DNA from: Photobacterium proteolyticum
GTDB lineage: Bacteria; Pseudomonadota; Gammaproteobacteria; Enterobacterales; Vibrionaceae
Direction: 5' to 3'
NCBI RefSeq assembly: GCF_001939735.1
Contig: NZ_MJIL01000060.1
Location: 124,001-188,000 of the forward strand
DNA: 64,000 bases
In this document: piece after piece, positions 8,922-18,526 of the stretch
How positions within the stretch are numbered: the stretch's first letter is position 1
How the letters are laid out: every line of letters begins with the position of its first letter
Program-made: the position numbers and the translations under genes
Notes under the pieces: model-generated
The model's database searches: none
What the model was told of the DNA's origin: nothing
The model's input: only the letters and a program-made list of their open reading frames with translations

Positions 8922-10859
8922 TTTACTCGTTGGAGCCTTAAGACCAAGTTAATAATAGCCTTTTTGCTGGTTGGTGTTATCCCCGCCTCGATCACAACAA
9001 TGATTGCAACGTTTCAGTCAAATCTCGATGTTGAAAGTAAGGTTTCACTTAAACTTGAAGCAATTAACACTTTAAAAAGAAACCAAGTTAATAATTACTC
9101 TAATGAGCGTGAAGCAGATCTTAATATTCTTGCACGCCTTATTCCTCAGCTTGATGAAGAGGTTTATGACTCTTTTTTTTCAGACTATATCAGTAAGTAC
9201 CATTATCATGATTTATTTCTTATTGATGAGGATGGAACAATATTCTATTCGGTTACCAAAGAGCCGGATTATCTGACGAATATTCTTAATGGCAAATATG
9301 CTGATTCTAATCTTGGTAGTCTGGTCAAGCTGGTAAAGCATTCAGGTCGCTACGGAATTGTTGATTATCAGCCCTACGCACCTAGTAATGGTGATCCCGC
9401 TGCGTTCATTGCCAAACCTGTTGATGGTACAGATATGGTTGTCGCGCTTCAGCTATCTCAGTCGGGTCTGCGTCGAATTATGGCTGTTCGTGATGGTATG
9501 GGTGAGACTGGGGAAAGCTACCTGGTGGGGGATGATAAGCTGATGCGTTCGGACTCCTTCCTTGATCCAGCTGCACACTCTATGAAAGCAAGCTTTGCCG
9601 GAAGCGTTGAGAACAATGGAGTGGACAGTGTGGCAGTGAATCGGGCTCTTGGTGGCCAACAAGGCGTCGATATTCTCGTAAACTATAACGGTGATAAGGT
9701 TCTATCTGCCTATGATGTTATCGACATTGGTGATTTTAGCTGGGTGATTATTAGTGAGGTTGACATTGTGGAGGCCTTCAGCTCGGTCAAGCGTACAACA
9801 CTTATCTCGGGGATGCTGATTCTTGTCTCGGGCATTGTTGTTTTCCTGTTGGGTTTGTATATAGCACGGAAAATAGCGATGCCTATTATTGCGGCCGCCA
9901 AACTGGCGCAGAAAGTGGCCGGTGGTGATCTTTCCCACAATATCCAGGTAGATGCTCATGACGAAGTTGGCAAGCTGCAAACATCACTCGATCAGATGCT
10001 GCTTAATTTGCGTGTAATGGTGAGTCATCTTACCGAGGTGGCATCCCAGCAAGGCACAACGGCTGATGAATTGGCTGCAGTTACCCAGCAAACGACGTCA
10101 GCTGTTGCCGAACAGCAGGCCCAGACAGCGAGCGCAGTTATCGCGACTAAGGAAATCGGAGAGACAATCAGAGAGATAGCGTCGACATCAGCAACCGCTT
10201 CCGGGGTATGCGAAGATGTGCTGGTCAAAGCCAAGGAAGGGGCAGAACATATCGAGAATACCTACAACTCTCTGGTTTCACTCGGTGAGACGACACAGTC
10301 TACGTCTGAACAGATAATCAAGTTGCGGCAAGATACCGAACAGATAGTGAATGTGCTGGCGGTGATTAAACAAATTGCTGAACAGACTAACCTGTTGGCA
10401 CTGAATGCAGCTATCGAGGCCGCTAGGGCAGGAGAGCACGGACGAGGCTTTGCTGTGGTAGCTGATGAAGTACGCCGACTTGCGCTGTCAACTCAGCAGT
10501 CAACATCGGAAATAGAAGGGATCATCGAGACGATTGTCGGTGGGGCTGATGCTGCCGTTCAAACGATGGAGACAAACGTCGAGCAGGCTAACCAAGTTCA
10601 GCAACTTGCAAGCCAGGCCAATGAGGTCAATAGTATGCTATCGAAGGAAGTGGGAGGGATCTTTGATATGGTGGTGCAAATAGCGGCCGCAACCGAGCAG
10701 CAGACGACAAGCATTGATGACATCACCCATAACATCGAATATATCGACAAGCAGGCTTCGGAAACCGAGCTCGCAACCCGTAATATTGCTGACTCAAGTA
10801 GTGAGCTTTCCCGGATGTCCCATACTTTAAATTCTGAGACACAGAAATTCACGCTCTAA
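8922..10859 (+). CDS. Methyl-accepting chemotaxis protein with an anomalous 5' end
   Basis: Chemoreceptor of about 630-645 residues: membrane segment, Cache-like periplasmic sensor, second membrane segment (about 275-297 from TTG 8964), HAMP, and a signalling tip [20 protein letters not shown] near residue 472. In frame, coding-like sequence [23 protein letters not shown] begins right after a TGA at 8919-8921, without an ATG or GTG. The first conventional start in frame is TTG at 8964, which would cut the first membrane segment in half and has no clear SD. An ATG at 8915 lies in another frame and stops after eight codons; a one-base skip would join it to the receptor frame. A frameshift, sequence error or unusual start is therefore likely, and the coordinates given are those of the open frame. 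Confidence 0.8.
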   Translation, partial: FTRWSLKTKLIIAFLLVGVIPASITTMIATFQSNLDVESKVSLKLEAINTLKRNQVNNYSNEREADLNILARLIPQLDEEVYDSFFSDYISKYHYHDLFLIDEDGTIFYSVTKEPDYLTNILNGKYADSNLGSLVKLVKHSGRYGIVDYQPYAPSNGDPAAFIAKPVDGTDMVVALQLSQSGLRRIMAVRDGMGETGESYLVGDDKLMRSDSFLDPAAHSMKASFAGSVENNGVDSVAVNRALGGQQGVDILVNYNGDKVLSAYDVIDIGDFSWVIISEVDIVEAFSSVKRTTLISGMLILVSGIVVFLLGLYIARKIAMPIIAAAKLAQKVAGGDLSHNIQVDAHDEVGKLQTSLDQMLLNLRVMVSHLTEVASQQGTTADELAAVTQQTTSAVAEQQAQTASAVIATKEIGETIREIASTSATASGVCEDVLVKAKEGAEHIENTYNSLVSLGETTQSTSEQIIKLRQDTEQIVNVLAVIKQIAEQTNLLALNAAIEAARAGEHGRGFAVVADEVRRLALSTQQSTSEIEGIIETIVGGADAAVQTMETNVEQANQVQQLASQANEVNSMLSKEVGGIFDMVVQIAAATEQQTTSIDDITHNIEYIDKQASETELATRNIADSSSELSRMSHTLNSETQKFTL

Positions 10860-10888
10860 CGGCAAGTCTATCCTTGTGTAAGTAATGA

Positions 10889-10915
10889 AAATGCCACCCG
10901 TTATGGGTGGCATTG
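10889..10915. terminator. Bidirectional terminator between convergent MCP genes
   Basis: ATGCCACCCG and TGGGTGGCAT form a stem around a short loop between two genes that face each other. The minus-strand reading (followed by TTTTCATT) has the better T-rich tail, so it may mainly serve the minus-strand gene. Confidence 0.7.
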
Positions 10916-10954
10916 TGTTGTGTGCTTATGGTCGATTAATGAAGTCGTTTGCCG

Positions 10955-12823
10955 CTAGACAATAAACTTGTTCATTACACTGTCCTGTTCGCGTACTTTG
11001 CTAATTTGAACTTCCATTGCCTCGTTGGCACCATTGGCAGCATCGGCGACCTGCACCGAGAGCTCTTTGATGTTCAAGGTATTGGTATTAATTTCTTCGG
11101 CAACCAGGCTCTGCTCTTCAGCTGCAGAAGCAATCTGCAGGTTCATATCGTTGATTTGCTGAATAGCACCGCTAATGCGTGCCAAAGCTTCATCTGCCTC
11201 CTGTGCTTTTACAACGGTATTGGCAGCTGTTTCCTTGCTAAGTCCCATAACGCTTGCCGCTGAGCTAGCGCCAGACTGAAGTTGCTCAATCATCTGGCGG
11301 ATCTCTGTGGTTGACTCCTGTGTACGCTGGGCAAGTGTACGAACCTCGTCGGCGACTACGGCGAACCCACGGCCAGAATCACCGGCACGGGCAGCTTCAA
11401 TCGCGGCATTCAGTGCCAGCAGGTTAGTCTGGTCAGCAATTTCATTGATCACCTTCAGGATGGATTCAATGTTGCCTGTGGCTGCTTCCAGCTGTTTGAC
11501 AACTTCAACAGCTTCGTCGATTTGCTCCGACAGGTTGGTAATGGCTGCAGCAGTATGAGATACCACGTCAGTTCCCTCTGTTACCGCGTTATCGGCAGCC
11601 TGAGCAGCTGAAGCGGCCCCCTGTGCATTGCCTGCGACATCAGAAGAGGTGGTGGCCATCTCGTGCATAGCTGTTGCTAGCTGGTCTAGTTCCTGCAGCT
11701 GTGAAGACATCGCACTGGCAGATTGTTTCGCACCTTCAGCTGTCATCTCAGTACCTTGCATGATGTCATGGCTCAATGATTTTGACTGAATAATGAGGCC
11801 TTGCAATTTTTCGGTGAAGGCGTTGAAGCCTGTTGCCAGTATGGCAAACTCGGCATCAGTATTGGTGTCCAGACGGCGGGTTAGGTCGCCCTGACCGGAT
11901 GCAACGTCCTGAATCGCGATGTTCAGGTCTTGCAGTGGGCGCATGAGTACTTTGATAAGCAGTAGCAGGGCAATGATTCCGGCAATTAATGCAACAACTG
12001 AGTAGATGATAGAATCGGTTTTTAGTTTGTCGACTGCGGCAAATGCCAGGCTCTCATCAAGAACAGTACCGATGTACCAGTTTTGGCCTTCAATTTGGGT
12101 AAAAGAGAGCTTGACGGCTTTGCCGTTGAGTTCGGTGGTGACGACATTGCTAGAGAGTGCCTGATTACCCAGGAAGTCTGACATTGGTTTGCCGTTGTAT
12201 TTCCCTTCAGGGTGCGCAATAACGGTACCATCGTTGGCAACGATGAATAGGTAACCGGCATCAAACAGTGAAACCTGGTTCACCAGTTCAGCCAGGCCAC
12301 CCAGGCTGACGTCAAAGAAAATGGCACCGGTAAATTCACCACGTGCAAATACTGGCGTCGCGATGGAGACCAAAATCTCTTTGGTGGCCGAGTCTGCGTA
12401 AGGTGCAGTGATAACAAGCTCGCGGGCTTCTTTGGCGTCTATGTACCATGGGCGTGCCCGAGGGTTCCAGTCACTGCCCGGATCCCAGCTAGGATCATTA
12501 CTGGTATAGCTACCATCTTTTTCGAAGCCGAGTCCTGTCAGGAGAAAGGTGTTCTTCATTACAGGCTGGCTGATGACGGTTTGGATATTATTGAGTGATA
12601 AATCTTGCTCAATCAAGCTAGTCGCATAGCTGGCAAGTTCTTTGCGGCTGCTTATTTCTGCATTGACGGTGTTACTCATGCCAGTAACAATTTCATCAAT
12701 ACTGTCCATGACCAAAGTCTGGATTTGGGATTTAGTATTGAAGTACTGATTAGCAGAAAGCAGGGCTAATGCTGCAAGTAATATGGCGGATGATGTGGCG
12801 ACCACTTTATGGCTAAACTTCAT
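10955..12823 (-). CDS. Methyl-accepting chemotaxis protein (dCache type)
   Basis: Chemoreceptor of 622 residues. Starting at [12 protein letters not shown], a membrane segment (about 5-25) is followed by a periplasmic dCache sensor with [11 protein letters not shown] near residue 130, a second membrane segment around 270-290, HAMP, and the signalling tip [32 protein letters not shown] near 455-490. I chose the ATG at 12823 because a GAGG ribosome site precedes it and the MKFSHK start is usual in Vibrio receptors; a GTG eight codons upstream has no support. The ligand is unknown. It converges on the preceding MCP and shares a terminator with it. Confidence 0.92.
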   Translation of the reverse strand: MKFSHKVVATSSAILLAALALLSANQYFNTKSQIQTLVMDSIDEIVTGMSNTVNAEISSRKELASYATSLIEQDLSLNNIQTVISQPVMKNTFLLTGLGFEKDGSYTSNDPSWDPGSDWNPRARPWYIDAKEARELVITAPYADSATKEILVSIATPVFARGEFTGAIFFDVSLGGLAELVNQVSLFDAGYLFIVANDGTVIAHPEGKYNGKPMSDFLGNQALSSNVVTTELNGKAVKLSFTQIEGQNWYIGTVLDESLAFAAVDKLKTDSIIYSVVALIAGIIALLLLIKVLMRPLQDLNIAIQDVASGQGDLTRRLDTNTDAEFAILATGFNAFTEKLQGLIIQSKSLSHDIMQGTEMTAEGAKQSASAMSSQLQELDQLATAMHEMATTSSDVAGNAQGAASAAQAADNAVTEGTDVVSHTAAAITNLSEQIDEAVEVVKQLEAATGNIESILKVINEIADQTNLLALNAAIEAARAGDSGRGFAVVADEVRTLAQRTQESTTEIRQMIEQLQSGASSAASVMGLSKETAANTVVKAQEADEALARISGAIQQINDMNLQIASAAEEQSLVAEEINTNTLNIKELSVQVADAANGANEAMEVQISKVREQDSVMNKFIV

Positions 12824-12972
12824 ATGATGAGACCTCGACGAGCACACGTATATTTATAGGTTTGATAGTCATTGTGTCGGCTGGGTAACAGGATTGTTAA
12901 TAGCGGTTGTGTAAATATGTGATCGCGGAATGTGTTTTTTTGTCGGTAATTAAGTTTATAAAATTTTCACTA

Positions 12973-12999
12973 TAAAACACGGTTAAAAACCGTGCTTTT
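12973..12999. repeat. Small inverted repeat upstream of the minus-strand MCP
   Basis: CACGGTT, three A bases and AACCGTG, flanked by AAAA and CTTTT, form a short hairpin about 150 bp upstream of the MCP start. It may be an operator or a weak terminator. The function is not evident. Confidence 0.35.
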
Positions 13000-13062
13000 G
13001 AATATTAAAATAGTTGAATATAAATATTTAACTCATGTAAATATAGTTAAATACATAAAAAT

Positions 13063-13092
13063 AAAAGCGGCATCATTGCCGCTTTTTTTTAA
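13063..13092 (-). terminator. Terminator downstream of purC
   Basis: AGCGGCA and TGCCGCT flank a four-base loop, with A-rich and T-rich runs on both sides, so the hairpin can act in either direction. It lies 15 bp after the purC stop. Confidence 0.85.
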
Positions 13093-13106
13093 AGAATCTT
13101 TTTTAC

Positions 13107-14210
13107 TTAATCAATTAAATCATATTCATCACGAAGAATATTAATAATTTCAGCTTTAGGATTTTCACTTAGTGTGATTTTTTTGCCGGTGATTTTTTCA
13201 GCAATACTGGTGTAAACTTTGGAGACTTGCATGAGCACCTCTTGAGGAAGGGCGTTGTCACGCGCCAATGCCGAACGCTCATCCATGCGATCTTTGTTGA
13301 GCAGGATGTCAGGATCAGGGAAGTGGTTTAGCAAGAGCTGGCGGAAATCTTCTTTAGAGTTTTCAACTATTTTACCTTCGCGATAAGCGGCACCTTCCCA
13401 GATACGTGATGAATCAGGTGTACCGACTTCATCCATATAGATAAGTTTATCATTGCCTTGGGCATCAGTGACATAGCCAAATTCGAATTTGGTATCGACA
13501 AATATCTGATCCAGTTTGGCGAGGGCGTTGCTAATAACACCAAAGCCATCTTTTAATAAGGTTTCGTAGCGAGCAATATCATCTACTGAGCTGAAATTAA
13601 ATGCGGCATAGTTATCTTCAATGTTCTTTCGGCTGATATTGACATCATCCACGGCTGGAACGTCTGGAATACCTTCCAGAATACCTTTGGTTGAAGGGGT
13701 GATCAGCAGCTCAGGTAGTTTCTGATCTTTTTCCAGTCCCTCGGGAACATTGATGCCGCAGAACTCACGTTCGCCGTTTGCATAGGCGCGCCACATCGAT
13801 CCGGTGATGTATTGACGACAAATGGCTTCGATTTTAATCGGCTTGGCTTTTTGGACAATCCAGACAAATGGGTGCGGAATATCAAGAATGTGGCTATCAG
13901 CCAGGCCGTTCTCACGAAATAGCTTAAACCAGTGGTTAGAAATAGCATTGAGCGCAGCGCCTTTACCTGGAACGCCCTTCATGCCTTCTTCGCCATGCCA
14001 GATACAGTCGAATGCTGAGATACGATCGCTGATCACCATAATGGCGAGTGGGGCATCAGGCTGAACGTTATAGCCTTTTTCTTTGATCAGACGGCGACTG
14101 TCTGCTTCTGTCAACCAGTACACAGAACGTACTTTTCCGCTATGAACAGGTTTGTCTGTACGGATCGGGAGGTCGTCATTTACAGCGAGAACTTGATCGG
14201 CAAGGCTCAT
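13107..14210 (-). CDS. purC: Phosphoribosylaminoimidazole-succinocarboxamide synthase (SAICAR synthase)
   Basis: Joins CAIR and aspartate with ATP to make SAICAR in purine synthesis. The protein has 367 residues, the long form seen in Vibrio, against 237 in E. coli PurC. The N-terminal [10 protein letters not shown] strand (the KVR ATP-binding part), ISDRISAFD and the phosphoribosyl-site region near [15 protein letters not shown] are readable, followed by DTKFEFGYV and [13 protein letters not shown]. The ATG at 14210 is preceded by AGGAA. A PurR-type operator lies just upstream of the likely promoter, so repression by purine-bound PurR is expected. It is divergent from the helicase gene and not in an operon. 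Confidence 0.96.
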   Translation of the reverse strand: MSLADQVLAVNDDLPIRTDKPVHSGKVRSVYWLTEADSRRLIKEKGYNVQPDAPLAIMVISDRISAFDCIWHGEEGMKGVPGKGAALNAISNHWFKLFRENGLADSHILDIPHPFVWIVQKAKPIKIEAICRQYITGSMWRAYANGEREFCGINVPEGLEKDQKLPELLITPSTKGILEGIPDVPAVDDVNISRKNIEDNYAAFNFSSVDDIARYETLLKDGFGVISNALAKLDQIFVDTKFEFGYVTDAQGNDKLIYMDEVGTPDSSRIWEGAAYREGKIVENSKEDFRQLLLNHFPDPDILLNKDRMDERSALARDNALPQEVLMQVSKVYTSIAEKITGKKITLSENPKAEIINILRDEYDLID

Positions 14211-14307
14211 GGTGAATTCCTATTTCAAAAGTCGAGACAAAGATAAAACCATGCAGGTTAGGCTGGATATGTCATCAAAACAGCAGCCTAGCCTGTAACT
14301 GTGGCTG

Positions 14308-14336
14308 ATAATAGCAGAAGCGATTACAGCTTTCAG
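14308..14336 (-). promoter_or_regulatory. purC promoter candidate
   Basis: On the minus strand CTGAAA (-35, 14331-14336) and TATTAT (-10, 14308-14313) are 17 bp apart. The leader to the purC ATG would be about 90 nt. Confidence 0.55.
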
Positions 14337-14342
14337 CAAATA

Positions 14343-14358
14343 AAGCAAACGTTTGCGC
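14343..14358 (-). promoter_or_regulatory. PurR operator (pur box) upstream of purC
   Basis: The site AAGCAAACGTTTGCGC contains the perfect palindrome GCAAACGTTTGC. It matches the known PurR consensus (ANGCAAACGNTTNCNT) at all but the last fixed position. It lies six bases upstream of the proposed -35 element of purC. Confidence 0.8.
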
Positions 14359-14484
14359 AAATTGGTTTTCATAGTAGGGCGATGTGGGTTTGGAAATGAC
14401 CTGTTATGGATGATTTTGAGAAGCGAAGAGGCGCGAGTTGTGGCAAAATCAGCGTCTTTTCGTTTTTCAGGTTCAGTTTCCACT

Positions 14485-16812
14485 ATGACGCGCTATACCC
14501 TCGAGCAGACAGCATTTATTAATCACCAATCAGGTAATGCCCTCTGCATCGCTGGCGCAGGTACAGGAAAGACCACTACTCTGGTGGGCCTGATAGAGAA
14601 GAAGCTGGTGCAGATTCCCGCCGAAGAAATGTTGGTGATGATGTTCAACCGCGATATTCGAACCGACTTTCAGCAGAAACTCGTTACAACGGGGATCGAA
14701 CAAAACGTACCGGTCCATACTTTTCACAGCTTCTGCCTCAAGCTGCTTAATCAAACGGGTTTTCTGCGGGAGACAGGCTTTCGCGTCGATTATCAGAGCG
14801 GTGAGAGTGATAAGTCACTGGTGAAAACTATACTCCGGGCCGCGGCCGGACAGGAAAAAAGCTACCAGCGTCAGCAAATGATCAAAGATCCCAAGACCAT
14901 TGAGCTCTTGTTGAGTTTTATCGGCCTGGTTAAGGCGTATATGCTGCCGCCGCGCGAAGTGTTCCGGATGTCAGAGATCAGCCGGGACTATTTGTTCATT
15001 ATTGATGCCTATGAGCAGTTTGAGACCTTGCGTAAGCAGCAAAGGGTATTCTTTTTTGATGACTGGCTGGTGGAGTCGGTGAAATTGCTCGAAGGCAACG
15101 ATGCAATACGTGAGCATTATCATCAGCACTGCAAGCTTGTGGTGGTTGATGAGTTCCAGGATATCAATACGGCTCAGTACCGCTTGCTCAAACAACTGCT
15201 GGGGCCGGAGACACAACTACTGGCCGTCGGTGATGTTGATCAGTGTATTTACAAGTGGCGCGGCAGTGCACCGCAATTCATGCTGGATTTTGAACAGGAT
15301 TTTGCACCTGCCAGTACCTATACCCTGTCTCGTACCTTCCGGTTCGGGCATAGTCTGGCCTTATCGGCGAGTCATTTAATCGCCAACAATAAGCAACGAT
15401 TTAGTGATTTCCTAACCATTTCTGATGAAGCGATCAGTGATACCTCCATTGAGGTATTAGGCACTTCGCGTCAGGTCGGTGAAATTGCCCAGTCGGTGCA
15501 GAACTACATCGCTGACGGTGGCGAGTCGTCAGACGTTGCCATTCTAGTGCGGCGCTGGTCACAGACTTTGCTGTTTGAGCTAGCATTTTTGAGCAAGCAG
15601 GTGCCATACCAAATGCCAGTGCCCTCGGTATTGGCCAACAGCCGGGAAGTCAGATTGCTGATAGAACTCATGCTGCTGGCTACAGGCAGGTATGGTGAGC
15701 TGCCTCAGCAGCAAAAGTCTTTGTTGCTATTTAGTTTTTTGAGCTTTCCCCATTGTTATGTACCGAATAAGGAACTGCGACCGCTGTGCGATCAGCTGGC
15801 CGGTATGGAAACCACTAACTGGTTGGTGTTTATTGGTCGGTACGAGAAAGCGAACACTAGCCTGAAGCTGGATAATCTGATCGAGCGATTGGATTTGCTG
15901 GTTCGATTGCAGCGAAAGGGGAGCTTCAAGGCGCTGGAAGTCTATAACCAGTACCGCAATGATAGCGGACTGGATAACTGGATATGGAAAACTGAGGCAA
16001 CAGCGACTGAAATTGAAGAGGCAATTGAAAGGCTCGACAGTGTGGCAACGGTGCTGGAATCGATGGATCAGAATTGCGAAAAAGCACTGCAGTATTTCGA
16101 ATATTACACTCAGCAGTCGGCACAGAAATCTGCCCAGCGAACTGGGGAGACTAATAACCAAGCTTCGGGTGTTCAACTGACTACAATTTTCCGTGCCAAA
16201 GGCTGTGAATATAATCATGTCCACTTGCCTTTCTGGGATAAGGATGCCTTCCCTTATATGAATAAATCGTCGGGGAGTATTGCAGCCGATGTTGAGGAAG
16301 AACGGCGACTGGCTTATGTCGGTTTGACGCGTGCCAAAGATCGGGCGATGGTGTATTTCACCGAGCCGGATAAACCAACGGCCAAAGCGACCAATGCGAG
16401 TACTTTTGTACTGGAGGCGAAAGTAGATCTGGCCAGAGAGCTGGGGCCGAAGTTGTACCAAAGTGGCGAACTGCCCCATCACCGGTCTCCTGTTGTCTGC
16501 GAGTATTACAGGAAACTAGGGCGTGAAGCGGATGTTCAGTCTCCAATTGAAATCATGATTGATGCTCAAGGGGCTGGCAATGATTCGGACACCAGCCAAG
16601 GCTACAGTTACCAGTGGGCACTGGCACAGCCGTTGCCGGTCAACGCTGATAAAGTCATCAGTGCAATGATCCGCACCAAGACAGCCAAGTACCTTGATTC
16701 TGAAATCAGCCGGGTGATCCGCGAGCTTAATACTTCGTCGGAGACCAAGAAAAAAGTACTGATTAACCGGCTCATTGTAGCGGCGAATGCCAGAAGCCGG
16801 GTGAGGCGGTAA
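14485..16812 (+). CDS. UvrD/Rep-family superfamily 1A DNA helicase
   Basis: ATP-dependent 3'-5' DNA helicase of 775 residues from the ATG at 14485 (MTRYTLEQTAFIN). Walker A GAGTGKTTT is at about 24-32. Walker B is VVDEFQDIN, followed by the GDVDQCIYKWRGS motif III, RTFRFG motif IV, TIFRAKGCEYNHV motif V and YVGLTRAKDRAMVYF motif VI. All six helicase motifs are therefore intact. An upstream in-frame start at 14353 would add 44 residues that overlap the purC operator and look non-family. The C-terminal 150 residues are not recognised. The cellular role (repair, replication restart) is not shown by the context; it is divergent from purC. Confidence 0.88.
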   Translation: MTRYTLEQTAFINHQSGNALCIAGAGTGKTTTLVGLIEKKLVQIPAEEMLVMMFNRDIRTDFQQKLVTTGIEQNVPVHTFHSFCLKLLNQTGFLRETGFRVDYQSGESDKSLVKTILRAAAGQEKSYQRQQMIKDPKTIELLLSFIGLVKAYMLPPREVFRMSEISRDYLFIIDAYEQFETLRKQQRVFFFDDWLVESVKLLEGNDAIREHYHQHCKLVVVDEFQDINTAQYRLLKQLLGPETQLLAVGDVDQCIYKWRGSAPQFMLDFEQDFAPASTYTLSRTFRFGHSLALSASHLIANNKQRFSDFLTISDEAISDTSIEVLGTSRQVGEIAQSVQNYIADGGESSDVAILVRRWSQTLLFELAFLSKQVPYQMPVPSVLANSREVRLLIELMLLATGRYGELPQQQKSLLLFSFLSFPHCYVPNKELRPLCDQLAGMETTNWLVFIGRYEKANTSLKLDNLIERLDLLVRLQRKGSFKALEVYNQYRNDSGLDNWIWKTEATATEIEEAIERLDSVATVLESMDQNCEKALQYFEYYTQQSAQKSAQRTGETNNQASGVQLTTIFRAKGCEYNHVHLPFWDKDAFPYMNKSSGSIAADVEEERRLAYVGLTRAKDRAMVYFTEPDKPTAKATNASTFVLEAKVDLARELGPKLYQSGELPHHRSPVVCEYYRKLGREADVQSPIEIMIDAQGAGNDSDTSQGYSYQWALAQPLPVNADKVISAMIRTKTAKYLDSEISRVIRELNTSSETKKKVLINRLIVAANARSRVRR

Positions 16813-17009
16813 TTGCGTTTTTACTCATTTTATCAATAGAATAATTCTTTGCGCGATATCGACAATTCACTGCGAGAATATTTCCGGTATCAGAAAAAAT
16901 GTGAATACACTCGAACGCCTGATAATTTAAATTTGAATCACATCGCACCGTATTTTTGTTGAACAAATAATAACCAGGACCCGAAAGATAGAACGGAGGC
17001 TTGTTATTT

Positions 17010-18476
17010 ATGTTGAACATCAATAAGACTAAAAGAATTGGTTATTTGATTGGTATGGCACTCAGTGTTAGTGCAAGCGGCGTGACTCTCGCTAATGTAC
17101 AACCTATAGAGTGGGTGCCAGGTCAGACTCAGGTTGTTAATGGTGATGTAGTTAGCTACAACGGAAGTTGTTATATCGCCCAGAATAATCCGGGCGCATG
17201 GGATACACCGTCTGCATCATCATCATGGTTTTGGAAACCCTCGGATTGTACCACTCCTGTAGAGCCTGGCTCCGGCCCAGGGCCCAACCCTAATCCGGAA
17301 CCCGGCTTGACGGTGCTCCCGGATGGCAAAGGCGGGTACTTAATGCCGCGTAGTGAGCTGGAAGCTTTCGAAACACAACAAACCAGTACAGAGCTGTTTC
17401 GCTTGGTACGATCAGATATTGCGACGCTTGATAATGTGTTGGTGGAAGCGGTGACTCCTCTGAACATAGCTAACCCGGAGAATGTCCGCCGTGTCGAGAC
17501 GATTGTTGATGAGGCGATGTGGAACTATCTTTTCCCGCTGCGCAATGAGAAGTACACCTATACACGTTTTCTCCAGGCTATAGCCAAATTCCCTGCATTC
17601 TGTCGAACCTATACTGACGGCCGTAATTCAGACGATATTTGTAAACGCTCTATCACCACTATGTTTGCTCACTTTGTTCAGGAAACAGGGGCACATGCTC
17701 CAAGCTGGGAGACATCAAAAGGGGTACCAGAGTGGCGTCAGGGACTGTATTACCTACGTGAGATGTATAAGTCCGAAGATAAGCCCGACAGCACCTACAG
17801 TAAATGCAGCGGCTGGCAGGGCGAGAAGTGGCCATGCGCGCCAGGCAAGAGTTATTTTGGTCGTGGTGCTAAACAGCTGAGTTGGAACTATAACTATGGC
17901 CCGTTCTCGGAAGCGATGTTCGGCGATCAGAGTATCTTGTTGGAAAACCCCGCATTGGTTGCCGATACCTGGTTGAATCTTGCTTCGGCAGTCTTCTTCT
18001 ATGTCTATCCTCAGCCACCGAAGCCGAGTATGTTGCATGTCATTGACGGAACTTGGAAGCCAAATGCCGCCGACAAAGCGGCGGGTATCGAGGCCGGATT
18101 CGGGGCAACAATTCAGATCATCAACGGCGCCTATGAATGTAATAAGGGAGCCGAAACCAATCTGGCGCAAAACAGAATTGATTATTATCGTCTCTTTGCC
18201 AAGGAACTGAATCTTGATATCACCGGCGAGAAGTTGGGTTGTGCCGATATGAAGCCATTTGATACAAGCGGGGCAGGAGCGTTAATGATCACCTGGGATA
18301 AGGATTGGGGCTGGAATCCGAACACTCCGGGGAACCATAGCTTTACATGTAAACTCGTCCCTTATCAGTATGCTTTTAATGCGTTGTTCAAAGGTGATTA
18401 CGAGAAATGTGTCGAGTACCATTTCAATGTCCGGGCCTATGATGAAAATGGCAATGTGATCCCGGATGGACAATAG
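17010..18476 (+). CDS. Secreted GH19 chitinase with an N-terminal chitin-binding domain
   Basis: Likely exported endochitinase of 488 residues. A signal peptide (about 1-30, ending ..SGVTLA) is followed by a CBM5/12-like domain (IEWVPGQTQVVNGDVVSYNGSCY...WFWKP) and a Pro/Gly linker (about 85-105). The catalytic domain then begins around residue 110. Family 19 signatures are HFVQETGAHAPSWE, where Glu225 is the probable catalytic acid, and YFGRGAKQLSWNYNYGP. The ATG at 17010 has a CGGAGG site ten bases upstream; a TTG at 17001 is too close to that site. It is monocistronic and probably leaves the cell by the type II system, as is usual for Vibrio chitinases. Confidence 0.9.
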   Translation: MLNINKTKRIGYLIGMALSVSASGVTLANVQPIEWVPGQTQVVNGDVVSYNGSCYIAQNNPGAWDTPSASSSWFWKPSDCTTPVEPGSGPGPNPNPEPGLTVLPDGKGGYLMPRSELEAFETQQTSTELFRLVRSDIATLDNVLVEAVTPLNIANPENVRRVETIVDEAMWNYLFPLRNEKYTYTRFLQAIAKFPAFCRTYTDGRNSDDICKRSITTMFAHFVQETGAHAPSWETSKGVPEWRQGLYYLREMYKSEDKPDSTYSKCSGWQGEKWPCAPGKSYFGRGAKQLSWNYNYGPFSEAMFGDQSILLENPALVADTWLNLASAVFFYVYPQPPKPSMLHVIDGTWKPNAADKAAGIEAGFGATIQIINGAYECNKGAETNLAQNRIDYYRLFAKELNLDITGEKLGCADMKPFDTSGAGALMITWDKDWGWNPNTPGNHSFTCKLVPYQYAFNALFKGDYEKCVEYHFNVRAYDENGNVIPDGQ

Positions 18477-18489
18477 TTCGGGCAGGTAA

Positions 18490-18525
18490 AAAAATGGTCA
18501 GCATGTTGCTGACCATTTGTTTTTA
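18490..18525. terminator. Bidirectional terminator between chitinase and BCCT genes
   Basis: AAATGGTCAGCA and TGCTGACCATTT form a 12-bp stem around TGT. T-rich tails occur in both directions (TGTTTTT on plus, TTTTTTTACC on minus). It serves both convergent genes. Confidence 0.9.
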
Positions 18526-18526
18526 A

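Noticed and set aside
8915..8941. Eight-codon leader peptide starting at ATG 8915 as a regulatory uORF
   Set aside because: It has no Shine-Dalgarno sequence and no run of a regulatory amino acid; a damaged MCP start explains it better.
15727..16482. Antisense open frame of 251 codons inside the helicase gene
   Set aside because: The plus strand encodes helicase motifs V and VI in this interval, and the antisense product has no family features.
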